Part shown: piece after piece, positions 57,051 to 64,000 of the stretch
Numbering within the stretch: the first letter of the stretch is position 1
Layout: every line of letters begins with the position of its first letter
Made by a program: the position numbers and the translations under genes
Source of the DNA: Devosia sp. Root436
Lineage (GTDB): Bacteria; Pseudomonadota; Alphaproteobacteria; Rhizobiales; Devosiaceae
Direction of reading: 5' to 3'
Assembly (NCBI RefSeq): GCF_001426345.1
Contig: NZ_LMEM01000010.1
Coordinates: 390,969-454,968 of the forward strand
DNA: 64,000 nucleotides
Notes under the pieces: generated by a model
Databases searched by the model: none
Told to the model about the DNA's origin: nothing
What the model saw: only the letters and a program-made list of their open reading frames with translations

Positions 57051-57080
57051 CAAAAAGGGCCGCCCGCGAGGACGACCCTT
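57051..57080 (-). terminator. Rho-independent terminator after the 23-codon ORF
   Basis: On the minus strand AAGGGTCG (57080-57073) pairs with CGGCCCTT (57062-57055; one G-U pair), loop 10 nt, followed by further Ts to 57052. It ends a transcript running from potI or from the small ORF 39 nt upstream. Confidence 0.8.
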
Positions 57081-57118
57081 CCTGAGTGTATCGGCCTCGA
57101 GTGCCGAGGAGGCGCGTG

Positions 57119-57190
57119 TTATCCGAGATCACTCCCGATCAGCACACGATATCCCAGACCTTCTTCGAGTACCAAAATCTCAAAAGACAC
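57119..57190 (-). CDS. 23-residue small ORF with full-length Shine-Dalgarno
   Basis: A GTG-started frame reads MSFEILVLEEGL and ends RVLIGSDLG before TAA. Immediately upstream (57192-57204) is AAGGAGGTGATCC, complementary to the whole anti-Shine-Dalgarno tail of 16S rRNA, seven bases from core to GTG. A strong terminator follows 39 nt after the stop. Codons (TTT, ATT, TTG, GTA, AGT, GGA) are unlike neighbouring genes. The ORF begins 73 nt after potI. It could be a leader-type peptide, a small effector or a ribosome-sequestering RNA. No family recognised; protein status rests on the ribosome site. Confidence 0.55.
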   Translation of the reverse strand: MSFEILVLEEGLGYRVLIGSDLG

Positions 57191-57191
57191 T

Positions 57192-57204
57192 GGATCACCT
57201 CCTT
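57192..57204 (-). promoter_or_regulatory. Extended Shine-Dalgarno AAGGAGGTGATCC
   Basis: Read on the minus strand this is a 13-base perfect complement of the 16S rRNA 3' end (GGATCACCTCCTT). Its spacing to GTG 57190 is ideal. Most genes here have only 4-6-base ribosome sites, so this decides the small ORF start and implies very strong ribosome binding. Confidence 0.75.
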
Positions 57205-57262
57205 CACGTTGGTTGAACATGAGGGAAAGGTGCGCCTGATTTGCCGTCTTGTCCAGTCCCGG

Positions 57263-58072
57263 TCAGCCTCGTGCCTTTTTCGGCCGTGCCCGCAGTTGCA
57301 AAATCGTCGCAATCAGCACGCCCAAAGCCACAATGGCGATGATGATGGTGGCCAGCGCGTTGACGTCCGGCGAAACGCCCAGCTTGACCTTGGAGAAGAT
57401 CACCATGGGCAGGGTGGATGAGCCCGGACCCGAGACGAAGCTGGCAATGACCAGGTCGTCGAGCGACAGGGTGAAGCCCAGCAGCCAGCCGGACACCAAA
57501 GCCGGGGCGATGATGGGCAGGGTAATGTCGAAGAAGGTGCGGAGTGGGGAGGCGCCCAGGTCCATGGCGGCTTCTTCGAGGCTCCGGTCGAAATCGCTGA
57601 GGCGCGACTGCACGACGACGCAGACATAGGCGGTGCAGAAAGTGGCGTGGGCGATGACGATGGTCAGCATGCCACGGCCCTGCGGCCAGCCCAGCGTGGA
57701 TTCCATGGCCACGAACAGCAGCAGCAAAGCCAGCCCGGTGATCACGTCGGGCATGACCAGCGGCGCCGAGACCATGCCGGAAAACAGCGTCCTGCCCTTG
57801 AAGCGGCGGAAGCGCACCAGGGCTACCGCCGCCAGCGTGCCCAGCACCAGGGCGATGCTGGCGCTGATGGCGGCGATCTGCAGGCTCAGCCAGGCGGCGC
57901 CGAGCAATTGCGGGTCGCTGAACAGCTCGCCATACCATTTGGTCGAAAAGCCCGACCAGACGGTGACCAGCTTGCTCTCGTTGAACGAGAAGATGACCAG
58001 CGAGACGATGGGCGCGTAAAGAAACGCGAAGCCCAGCGACGCGGCGATGGGAAGGAACCAGCCCCGGCGCAT
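57263..58072 (-). CDS. potI: Putrescine ABC transporter permease
   Basis: A 269-residue permease with six hydrophobic segments (LGFAFLYAPIVSLVIFSFNE at the start). The EAA loop contacting the ATPase is EEAAMDLGASPLRTFFDITL. It pairs with PotH to form the channel. It starts one base after the potH stop, so translation is coupled. Substrate is inferred from PotF. Confidence 0.92.
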   Translation of the reverse strand: MRRGWFLPIAASLGFAFLYAPIVSLVIFSFNESKLVTVWSGFSTKWYGELFSDPQLLGAAWLSLQIAAISASIALVLGTLAAVALVRFRRFKGRTLFSGMVSAPLVMPDVITGLALLLLFVAMESTLGWPQGRGMLTIVIAHATFCTAYVCVVVQSRLSDFDRSLEEAAMDLGASPLRTFFDITLPIIAPALVSGWLLGFTLSLDDLVIASFVSGPGSSTLPMVIFSKVKLGVSPDVNALATIIIAIVALGVLIATILQLRARPKKARG

Positions 58073-58073
58073 G

Positions 58074-59027
58074 CTACTTCTCCACCACGGCGCTCTGGGC
58101 GCGCTGCAGCAGCATGATGGGCACCACCACCACGACCAGCATGGCCATGGCGACGGCGGCAGCGCGCGGCCAGTTGGTATTGGTGAAGAACTCGTCCCAC
58201 AGCACGCGGCCGATCATCAGCGTGCCCGGTCCGCCCAGGAGCGAGGGGATGACGAATTCACCGATGGCCGGAATGAAGACGAGCATGGAGCCGGCGACGA
58301 TGCCGGGCAGCGACAGCGGCAGGGTGATCGAGAGGAAAGTGCGCGCCGGGCGGGCGCCGAGATCGGCGGAGGCTTCGAACAAGGCGGTGTCGAGCTTCAC
58401 CAGCGTCGTATAGAGCGGCAGGATCATGAAGGGCAGATAGGTATAGACGATGCCGACATAGACGGCGAAATCGGTCTGCATCATCACCAGCGGCTCGATG
58501 CCGAACAGGCCGAGAAACTGGTTGATGACGCCATTGCCACGCATGAAGCCGGTCAGCGCATAGACGCGCAGCAGGAACGAGGTGAAGAAGGGCAGCACCA
58601 CCAGCATCAGCAGGATATTGCGCCAGCGGTCGGGTGCCCGCGCAATGGCATAGGCCATGGGATAGCCGATAAGGAGCGTGATGACCGTGGCGATGGCCGC
58701 GATGCGGATCGAGCTCAGATAGGCCGCAACATAGAGGTTGTCGGTGAAGAGCTTGATGTAATTGGACAGATGCAGGGTGAGCTGCACCGTGCCTTCTTCG
58801 GTCGAGAGCAAGGCCGAATAGGGCGGGCGGCCAAACTGCTTGGTGGCCAGCGAAATGCCGAAGACCACGGCCAGCGGCACGAGGAAAAACACCAGCAACC
58901 ACAGGACCGGCGCGACCAGCACCAGCACGCGGCCGGAAATGCCGACCTTGGCCAGCCGCCGCTCCACCGCGTTCCAGGGCCGAAGCCGGCGCGGCGGGGG
59001 AATGGTGGGTTCGTGGGCGGTGGTCAT
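58074..59027 (-). CDS. potH: Putrescine ABC transporter permease
   Basis: A 317-residue permease with six transmembrane segments after a Pro-rich cytosolic start. APVLWLLVFFLVPLAVVFGI is the first. The EAA loop is ASADLGARPARTFLSITLPL. LRVYALTGFMRGNGVIN matches the PotB/PotH branch. It lies downstream of potG, separated by a family A repeat, and abuts potI. Confidence 0.92.
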   Translation of the reverse strand: MTTAHEPTIPPPRRLRPWNAVERRLAKVGISGRVLVLVAPVLWLLVFFLVPLAVVFGISLATKQFGRPPYSALLSTEEGTVQLTLHLSNYIKLFTDNLYVAAYLSSIRIAAIATVITLLIGYPMAYAIARAPDRWRNILLMLVVLPFFTSFLLRVYALTGFMRGNGVINQFLGLFGIEPLVMMQTDFAVYVGIVYTYLPFMILPLYTTLVKLDTALFEASADLGARPARTFLSITLPLSLPGIVAGSMLVFIPAIGEFVIPSLLGGPGTLMIGRVLWDEFFTNTNWPRAAAVAMAMLVVVVVPIMLLQRAQSAVVEK

Positions 59028-59054
59028 GTTGTGGTCCCCGCGTTTGCCTTTGTT

Positions 59055-59178
59055 ACCTCGCCCCTGAGGGGAGAGGTCGGCGCGCAGCGCCGGGTGAGGG
59101 GTTCAGCGCTGCATCGGGCTGCGTGCTCCCCACCAGCACTGAACCCCTCACCCCACCCTCTCCCCTCAGGGGAGAGGG
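59055..59178. repeat. Palindromic repeat family A, copy 6, between potG and potH
   Basis: Hairpin ends ACCTCGCCCCTGAGGGGAGA and CCCTCTCCCCTCAGGGGAGA flank GGGTGAGGGGTTCAGCGCT and CACTGAACCCCTCACCCC. One arm holds CGGCGCGCAGCGCCG. It has the same orientation as copy 5 and interrupts the pot operon. Confidence 0.85.
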
Positions 59179-59208
59179 AGCCCACGCTCAGCGGAGACGA
59201 ATGGACAA

Positions 59209-60357
59209 TCATACCGTCAGCACCGAGCCGGATGTGTCGCCCCAGGTAACATAGACCTGTTCGTCCCAGGTGATGGCGTCGGGGTTGCCGCGCACCGTAT
59301 TGGTCTGGGTCACGCGCAGGCGCATGCCGCTGTCGAGCAGCACCTGGTAGACGCTCATGTCGCCGAGATAGCCGATATCCTCGACCATGCCATGGGTTAC
59401 GTTGGCGCCATGGATGCCGGCCGGCTTGTCGCGGCTCAGATGCAGTTTTTCGGGGCGGATAGCCCACCACAGGAGCTGGTCGGGGGCGCAATCGACGCCA
59501 TGGCCGACATGGATGTCGCAGCCCAGCTCGGCCGAGCGGATGCGCACATGGTCGGGCTCGTCCTCGGTCACCACGCCCTCGACCATGTTGGCGGAGCCGA
59601 TGAAATTGGCCACGAATTTGGAATTGGGGAATTCGTAGATGTCGGTGGGCTCGCCGATCATGGCGATTTCGCCCTGGTTCATCACTCCGATGCGGGTGGC
59701 GAGACTCATCGCCTCCTCCTGGTCGTGCGTCACCACGATGAAGGTAACGCCCAGCGTCTCCTGGATCTTGACCAGCTCGAACTGGGTTTCCTCGCGCAGC
59801 TTCTTGTCCAGCGCGCCGAGCGGTTCGTCGAGCAGCAGCAGCTTGGGGCGCTTGGCCAGGGCGCGGGCCAAAGCCACGCGCTGGCGCTGCCCGCCCGAAA
59901 GCTGGTGCGGCTTGCGCGCGCCATAGTCCTGCAGCTTCACCAGCGCCAGCAATTCGGCGACCCGGGCGGCGATCTCGGCGCGGGGCAGCCCATCGCGCTT
60001 GAGGCCATAGGCGATATTCTGCTCCACGTTCATATGCGGGAACAGCGCATAGGACTGAAACATCATGTTGACCGGCCGATTATAGGGGGCGACCTGGGTC
60101 ATGTCCTGGCCGTCGATCTCGATCGTGCCGGATGTTGGCGTTTCAAAGCCCGCCAGCATGCGCAGCAGGGTCGACTTGCCGGAACCCGAGCCGCCGAGCA
60201 GGCAGAACAGCTCGGACTTGTAGATGTCGAGCGACACGTCATGCACCGCCGAAACGTCGCCGAATTTCTTGGTGACGTTCCTGATGCGCACGAACGGCTT
60301 TGCCTTGGGGTCGCGCCAGGGCCGGGTGTCGATAGCGAGCGGGGGTTTTTTGGCCAT
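59209..60357 (-). CDS. potG: Putrescine ABC transporter ATP-binding protein
   Basis: A 382-residue ATPase. Walker A is LLGGSGSGKSTLLRML, the signature motif LSGGQRQRVALARAL, Walker [15 protein letters not shown] and the H-loop VTHDQEEAMSLA. The C-terminal TOBE region runs from about 290 (DQLLWWAIRPEKLHLSRD). It powers PotHI. The N-terminal 20 residues are an extension typical of PotG rather than PotA. Confidence 0.94.
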   Translation of the reverse strand: MAKKPPLAIDTRPWRDPKAKPFVRIRNVTKKFGDVSAVHDVSLDIYKSELFCLLGGSGSGKSTLLRMLAGFETPTSGTIEIDGQDMTQVAPYNRPVNMMFQSYALFPHMNVEQNIAYGLKRDGLPRAEIAARVAELLALVKLQDYGARKPHQLSGGQRQRVALARALAKRPKLLLLDEPLGALDKKLREETQFELVKIQETLGVTFIVVTHDQEEAMSLATRIGVMNQGEIAMIGEPTDIYEFPNSKFVANFIGSANMVEGVVTEDEPDHVRIRSAELGCDIHVGHGVDCAPDQLLWWAIRPEKLHLSRDKPAGIHGANVTHGMVEDIGYLGDMSVYQVLLDSGMRLRVTQTNTVRGNPDAITWDEQVYVTWGDTSGSVLTV

Positions 60358-60381
60358 CTGTCTCTAGCGATCCTGTCAGTA

Positions 60382-60465
60382 GACCTCATCCTGAGCTCGT
60401 CGAAGGACGAGGTCGTGACTGGATGTTGCCACGCCCTCGTGGTTCGACAGGCTCACCATGAGGGC
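60382..60465. repeat. Palindromic repeat family B, copy 2, between potF and potG
   Basis: ACCTCATCCTGAGCTCGTCG and AAGGACGAGGTCGTG face CACGCCCTCGTGGTTCGACA and CTCACCATGAGG as inverted arms. The element sits between the binding-protein and ATPase genes of the same operon, where a stabilising hairpin would raise potF mRNA over potGHI. Confidence 0.8.
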
Positions 60466-60510
60466 TGCTGGCAAGCTGGGGGCGGCTGGTGCCGCCCCCG
60501 GATGATCGTC

Positions 60511-61602
60511 TTACTGGCCGGTCTTGATGCGGGTCCAGGTGCGGGTCAGTACTTCCTCGAAATCGGGGCTGTGGGCGCCCATGACGAAGGCCTTGGCGAT
60601 GGTTTCGGCCGGGGCATAGATGCCCGGATTGGACTTGACCTCTTCATCGACGAACTCGGTCGCTGCCAGGTTGGGGTTGGCGTAGAACACATAATTGGTG
60701 ATCGCGGCCACGACTTCGGGCTCGAGAATATAGTTGATGAAGGTGTGGGCGTTGCCGGGATGGGGCGCATCGGCCGGAATGGCCAGGAAGTCGAACAAGG
60801 TCGCCGCCCCTTCCTTGGGGATGACATACTGCACCTCGACGCCCGCGCCGGCGGCAGCCGCGGCGTCGGCGGCGATGAAGATGTCGCCCGAATAGCCCAG
60901 GGCCACGCAAATCTCGCCATTGCCCAGGTCGTCGATATACTGGCTGGAGTGGAAGTAGCGGATATAGGGCTTGACCGAGTTGAGCAGTTCCTCGGCCTTG
61001 GCCAGGTCTTCCTCGCTCTCCGAATTGGCGTCGAGGCCAAGATAGTTCAGCGCGATGCCGGTGACTTCGGAGGGGCTGTCAAGCAGGCTGATGCCGCAGG
61101 AAGCGAGCTTTTCGGCATATTCGGGCTTGAAGATCAGGTCCCAGCTATCGGTGGGTGCGTCGGCGCCCAGCGCCTCGGCCACCTTGGCGACATTGTAGCC
61201 ATAGCCGATGGTGTTGATCATATAGGGCACGGCATGGGCGTTGTCAGGGTCCTGGCCGGCGGCCGTGGCCATCACTGCCGGGTCGAGATTGCCCAGATTG
61301 GTCAGCTTGGATTTGTCCAGCGGCAGGATCAGGCCGGCCTGGATCTGGCGTTCGAGGAAGTTGCCCGAGGGGACCACGATGTCATAGCCGGAATTGCCGG
61401 CCAGGAGCTTGGCATCGACGATCTCGTTATTGTCGTAGACGTCGTAATTGACCTTGATGCCGGTCTTCGCCTCGAAATTGGCGATGGTGTCCTCGGCAAT
61501 GTAGTCGGACCAGTTATAGACGTTGAGCACGGCCTCTTCCTGGGCCAGCGCCGGGCTGGCGACCATGATGGCGCCGAGGGCAAGTACGAGCGACTTGTTC
61601 AT
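60511..61602 (-). CDS. potF: Putrescine-binding periplasmic protein
   Basis: A 363-residue binding protein with signal peptide MNKSLVLALGAIMVASPALA. The mature start EEAVLNVYNWSDYIAEDTIA, GYDIVVPSGNFLERQIQAGL and VPYMINTIGYGYN match PotF closely; acidic and aromatic residues in these segments bind diamines. It is first in potFGHI. The ATG is set by the signal peptide. Spermidine or other polyamines cannot be excluded as ligand. Confidence 0.93.
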   Translation of the reverse strand: MNKSLVLALGAIMVASPALAQEEAVLNVYNWSDYIAEDTIANFEAKTGIKVNYDVYDNNEIVDAKLLAGNSGYDIVVPSGNFLERQIQAGLILPLDKSKLTNLGNLDPAVMATAAGQDPDNAHAVPYMINTIGYGYNVAKVAEALGADAPTDSWDLIFKPEYAEKLASCGISLLDSPSEVTGIALNYLGLDANSESEEDLAKAEELLNSVKPYIRYFHSSQYIDDLGNGEICVALGYSGDIFIAADAAAAAGAGVEVQYVIPKEGAATLFDFLAIPADAPHPGNAHTFINYILEPEVVAAITNYVFYANPNLAATEFVDEEVKSNPGIYAPAETIAKAFVMGAHSPDFEEVLTRTWTRIKTGQ

Positions 61603-62036
61603 CTGGATTGAGCTCCTGTTCGAAAGTTTTGGTCTTTTTGGCGTTACGGCGCCGTGGCGCGGCACAATCGGGGCGCCCGGAGGCGCAGACGGGTCAGTCC
61701 CGAGCGCTCATCTTCGAGGGCCCGGATCGGTCGATCCGGTCTGGCATGCTGGTGCGGAAAAAGAGCGCTCGGAAGCGCTGGGCAAATCGGCTGGCCTCTG
61801 CCCGGAGCCGGGCGCGTATCGATCGACGCGCACGGCGCGATCAACCATGATCGTCTGCAGCGAAGTGCCCTTTCCACGCTGGAGTTTTACGAGGGCAACC
61901 TAGAGCCAAATCGCTGGGGCGACAAGCATCTGGCGGCAAGATTCCGCAGGGGTTGACGCCATCGCGCAACAAGGCGCAAAACCCGCGGCAACAGGGCCGC
62001 GGCGGCCCGCAACCGACAGATCGAGCGAGTGAGACG
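61603..62036. other. potF-psuG divergent intergenic region with nested inverted repeats
   Basis: 434 nt with no convincing gene. A 10-bp stem CCGAGCGCTC/GAGCGCTCGG (61700-61709 with 61763-61772) encloses a second, CCGGATCG-GT-CGATCCGG (61722-61739). It lies about 100-170 nt upstream of potF and 265 upstream of psuG. Either operators or a folded leader would fit. The promoters of both operons must be here; no clear -35/-10 pair was identified. Confidence 0.45.
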
Positions 62037-62984
62037 ATGAGCGCCAAGGCCTACCTTTCCGTCAGTCCAGAAGTCAAGAAGGCGCTGGCATCAGGCAAGC
62101 CGGTCGTGGCGCTGGAATCGACCATCATCACCCATGGCATGCCCTATCCGCAGAACCTGGAGATGGCCAACAATGTCGAGGCGGTGATCCGCAAGCATGG
62201 CGCGGTGCCCGCCACCATCGCCATCATGGATGGCCGCTTCTGCGTCGGCGTTTCGGGCGAGGATCTGGAGCGGCTGGCGCTCGAAGGCGGCAAGGCCGCC
62301 AAGGCCAGCCGGCGCGATGTTTCGGCCTTGCTGGTCAAGGGCGAGATTGCCGGCACCACCGTCGCCACCACCATGCAGATTGCGGCCCTGGCCGGCATCC
62401 ATGTCTTTGCCACCGGCGGCATTGGCGGGGTGCATCGCGGCGCCGAGGAAACCTTCGACATTTCCGCCGACCTCGAAGAGCTGGGCCGCACGCCGGTCTG
62501 TGTGGTCTGTGCCGGAGCCAAGTCGATCCTCGATATCGGCAAGACGCTTGAAGTGCTCGAAACCAATGGCGTGCCGGTGCTGGGCTATGGCACCGACGAA
62601 TTCCCCGCCTTCTGGGCGCGCAAGAGCGGCCACAAGGTCGATCATCGCTTCGATGAGGTGGCCGGCATCGCCAAGGTGGTCGCCATGCAGATCGACCTGG
62701 GCCTGGGCGGCGTGCTGGTCGCCAACCCCATCCCCGAAGCCGATGCGCTCGACCCCGCGGCCATCGAGGCGCGCATTGCCGAGGCCATAAGGGGCGCCGA
62801 GCAGGAAGGCGTCTCCCGCAAGGATCTGACCCCCTTTCTGCTCAAGCGCATCTTCGAATTGACCGACGGCAAGTCGCTGGTCTCCAATATCGCGCTGGTC
62901 GAAAACAATGCCATGGTCGCCGCGCAGATCGCCGTGGCCATGGCGGCCCGTGCCACGCCACGCCCGGCCGTGCGCCGCGCATGA
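62037..62984 (+). CDS. psuG: Pseudouridine-5'-phosphate glycosidase
   Basis: A 315-residue enzyme cleaving pseudouridine 5'-phosphate to uracil and ribose 5-phosphate. VALESTIITHGMPYPQNLEM, KASRRDVSALLVKGEIAGTT, FATGGIGGVHRGAEETFDIS and YGTDEFPAFWARKSG are strong family signatures with the catalytic Lys and Glu. The start at ATG 62037 gives normal length. Its TGA overlaps the kinase ATG (ATGA). Confidence 0.95.
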   Translation: MSAKAYLSVSPEVKKALASGKPVVALESTIITHGMPYPQNLEMANNVEAVIRKHGAVPATIAIMDGRFCVGVSGEDLERLALEGGKAAKASRRDVSALLVKGEIAGTTVATTMQIAALAGIHVFATGGIGGVHRGAEETFDISADLEELGRTPVCVVCAGAKSILDIGKTLEVLETNGVPVLGYGTDEFPAFWARKSGHKVDHRFDEVAGIAKVVAMQIDLGLGGVLVANPIPEADALDPAAIEARIAEAIRGAEQEGVSRKDLTPFLLKRIFELTDGKSLVSNIALVENNAMVAAQIAVAMAARATPRPAVRRA

Positions 62985-63865
62985 GCGGCAAGGTTCTCGT
63001 CGTCGGCGACGTGATGACCGATGTCATCGTGGTGCCCGAAGGCCCTGTCGTCAAAGGCAGCGATCGCCGCGCCACGGTGCGCAGCCGCCCCGGCGGCTCG
63101 GGCGCCAACCAGGCGGTGTGGCTGGGCGCCATGGGTGCCGAAGTGGTGTTCGCGGCCCGTGTCGGGGCCGAGGACAAGGCGATGTACGAGAATTATTTCC
63201 GCGGGCTGGGCGTGGTGCCGGTGCTGTCCGGCGACCGCGAGCAGCCTTCGGGCGTGCTGGTGACCATTGTCGATCCCGATGGCGAACGCAGCTTTCTCAC
63301 CGATCGCGGCGCCAATCTCAACCTGTCGCCCGCCGACCTCAATGAAAGCCTGCTCGACGATATCGGCATGGTCATGGTCTCGGGCTACAGCTTCTTCGCC
63401 CCGGCGCCCCGTGCCGCGGTGCAGGGCCTGTCTGCCGCCGCCAGGGCGCGCGGCATTGCCGTCATGGTCGACCCGGCCTCGGTGGGGTTTCTGGTCGAAG
63501 TCGGCGCCAGCCAGTTCCTCGACTGGACAAGCGGCGCCGATGCCATCTTCGCCAATGAAAGCGAAGCCGGGGCGCTGACCGGCGTCACCGGCTGCGAAGC
63601 GCAGATGCGGGCCCTGGGCAGCCATTACGACACGGTTCTCATCAAGCGTGGCCGCCTCGGTGCCGCCATCGGCGGCCGTAACGGCATTCGCGTCGAACTG
63701 CCGGCCCCGGAGGTGAGTGTGGTGGATTCCACCGGCGCGGGGGATGCCTTCGCGGCCGGCTTCATCGCTGCAAAACTGGCCGGCGCGGATGAAGCCGGTG
63801 CGCTCGCCAAAGGCATCGCAGCGGGAGCGAAAGCCGTTCAATCCATCGGCGGCCAGCCGGGCTGA
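62981..63865 (+). CDS. psuK: PfkB-family kinase, probably pseudouridine kinase
   Basis: A 294-residue ribokinase-fold sugar or nucleoside kinase. VLVVGDVMTDVIVVPEGP and PGGSGANQAVWLGAMGAEVV form the substrate lid and site; the anion-hole/catalytic motif is VVDSTGAGDAFAAGF. Translational coupling to psuG (ATGA) makes phosphorylation of pseudouridine the likely reaction, the step before PsuG in pseudouridine salvage, though ribokinase-like specificity is possible. Confidence 0.88.
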   Translation: MSGKVLVVGDVMTDVIVVPEGPVVKGSDRRATVRSRPGGSGANQAVWLGAMGAEVVFAARVGAEDKAMYENYFRGLGVVPVLSGDREQPSGVLVTIVDPDGERSFLTDRGANLNLSPADLNESLLDDIGMVMVSGYSFFAPAPRAAVQGLSAAARARGIAVMVDPASVGFLVEVGASQFLDWTSGADAIFANESEAGALTGVTGCEAQMRALGSHYDTVLIKRGRLGAAIGGRNGIRVELPAPEVSVVDSTGAGDAFAAGFIAAKLAGADEAGALAKGIAAGAKAVQSIGGQPG

Positions 63866-63866
63866 G

Positions 63867-63916
63867 TGCCACGCCCTCGTGGTTCGAGGGTCGCTACGCT
63901 CCCACCTCACCATGAG
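63867..63916. repeat. Palindromic repeat family B, copy 3 (half element)
   Basis: GCCACGCCCTCGTGGTTCGA and CACCTCACCATGAG match one arm of the 60.4-kb copy; the centre differs (GGGTCGCTACGCTCCC). It starts two bases after the psuK stop. The last 84 nt of the window hold no recognisable gene. Confidence 0.65.
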
Positions 63917-64000
63917 CAACCATTAAGTGATGCGGTCCATGGCTTGTCTCTTTGCAGGACCGTGTTTGCGAAGATGACGAGCTTTCTGGCGCATGCGACG

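Noticed and set aside
57189..57204. Plus-strand sequence identical to the 3' end of 16S rRNA (CTGGATCACCTCCTT)
   Set aside because: No upstream 16S sequence is present on this strand. The minus-strand reading as a ribosome site with a well-placed GTG explains it better than an rRNA fragment.

Overview
The window is GC-rich, densely coding chromosomal DNA from an alphaproteobacterium. Gene content and order point to the Hyphomicrobiales, most likely a Devosia-type organism; this is an inference from gene order and protein style, not from rRNA. The core is the string priA - atpHAGDC - rppH - yibQ-like deacetylase - ctpA - envC - rlmH - rsfS - nadD - proA - proB - obgE - GNATs - rpmA - rplU, which I recall as conserved in that order. 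The window has no rRNA, CRISPR array, prophage or intact insertion sequence. It has one tRNA gene, Ser(CGA).

Layout. 1-4 kb: EF-hand protein, beta-carbonic anhydrase, DUF1737 protein, NudK-like hydrolase, small secreted protein and an AraC/GyrI regulator. 4.3-8.1 kb: sdhC-sdhD-sdhA-(small secreted Cys protein)-sdhB. 8-13.3 kb: TPR-methyltransferase, a secreted protein of seven Cys-containing repeats, DMT exporter, XerC and a DUF1127-like miniprotein. 13.6-22.1 kb: L,D-transpeptidase, PriA and the F1 ATP synthase operon. 22.3-37.4 kb, minus strand: racemase, RppH, envelope genes (DUF610 deacetylase, CtpA, EnvC), a Phd/PIN toxin-antitoxin pair inside the conserved string, RlmH, RsfS, NadD, ProA, ProB, ObgE, three tandem GNATs, L27, L21 and an MBL-fold hydrolase.

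37.4-50 kb: gamma-glutamylcyclotransferase, tRNA-Ser, an ssuB-like pseudogene, FAD/NAD(P) protein, exonuclease III, alpha/beta hydrolase, a LigD-Ku-(BRCT/TPR) end-joining operon, an ECF42-type sigma factor with its DGPF/YCII partner and a VOC protein, an RhtA-like exporter and an Inh-type inhibitor. 50-64 kb: aldo/keto reductase, FAH-family hydrolase, RecD/Pif1-like helicase, Kef-type antiporter, Rrf2 regulator, PurU, a putrescine ABC transporter (PotFGHI) and a PsuG/PsuK pseudouridine pair.

Three families of palindromic intergenic repeats recur. Family A is about 120-150 bp with hairpin ends (six copies), family B about 50-85 bp (three copies) and family C about 28 bp (one copy). Several lie inside operons (sdh, proB-obgE, rsfS-rlmH, pot), where they could set transcript ends or stability.

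The most unusual item is a 23-codon ORF downstream of potI. It has a Shine-Dalgarno sequence complementary to essentially the whole 16S rRNA 3' tail, atypical codon use and its own terminator. The seven-repeat secreted protein and the BRCT/TPR gene in the end-joining operon are the next best leads.
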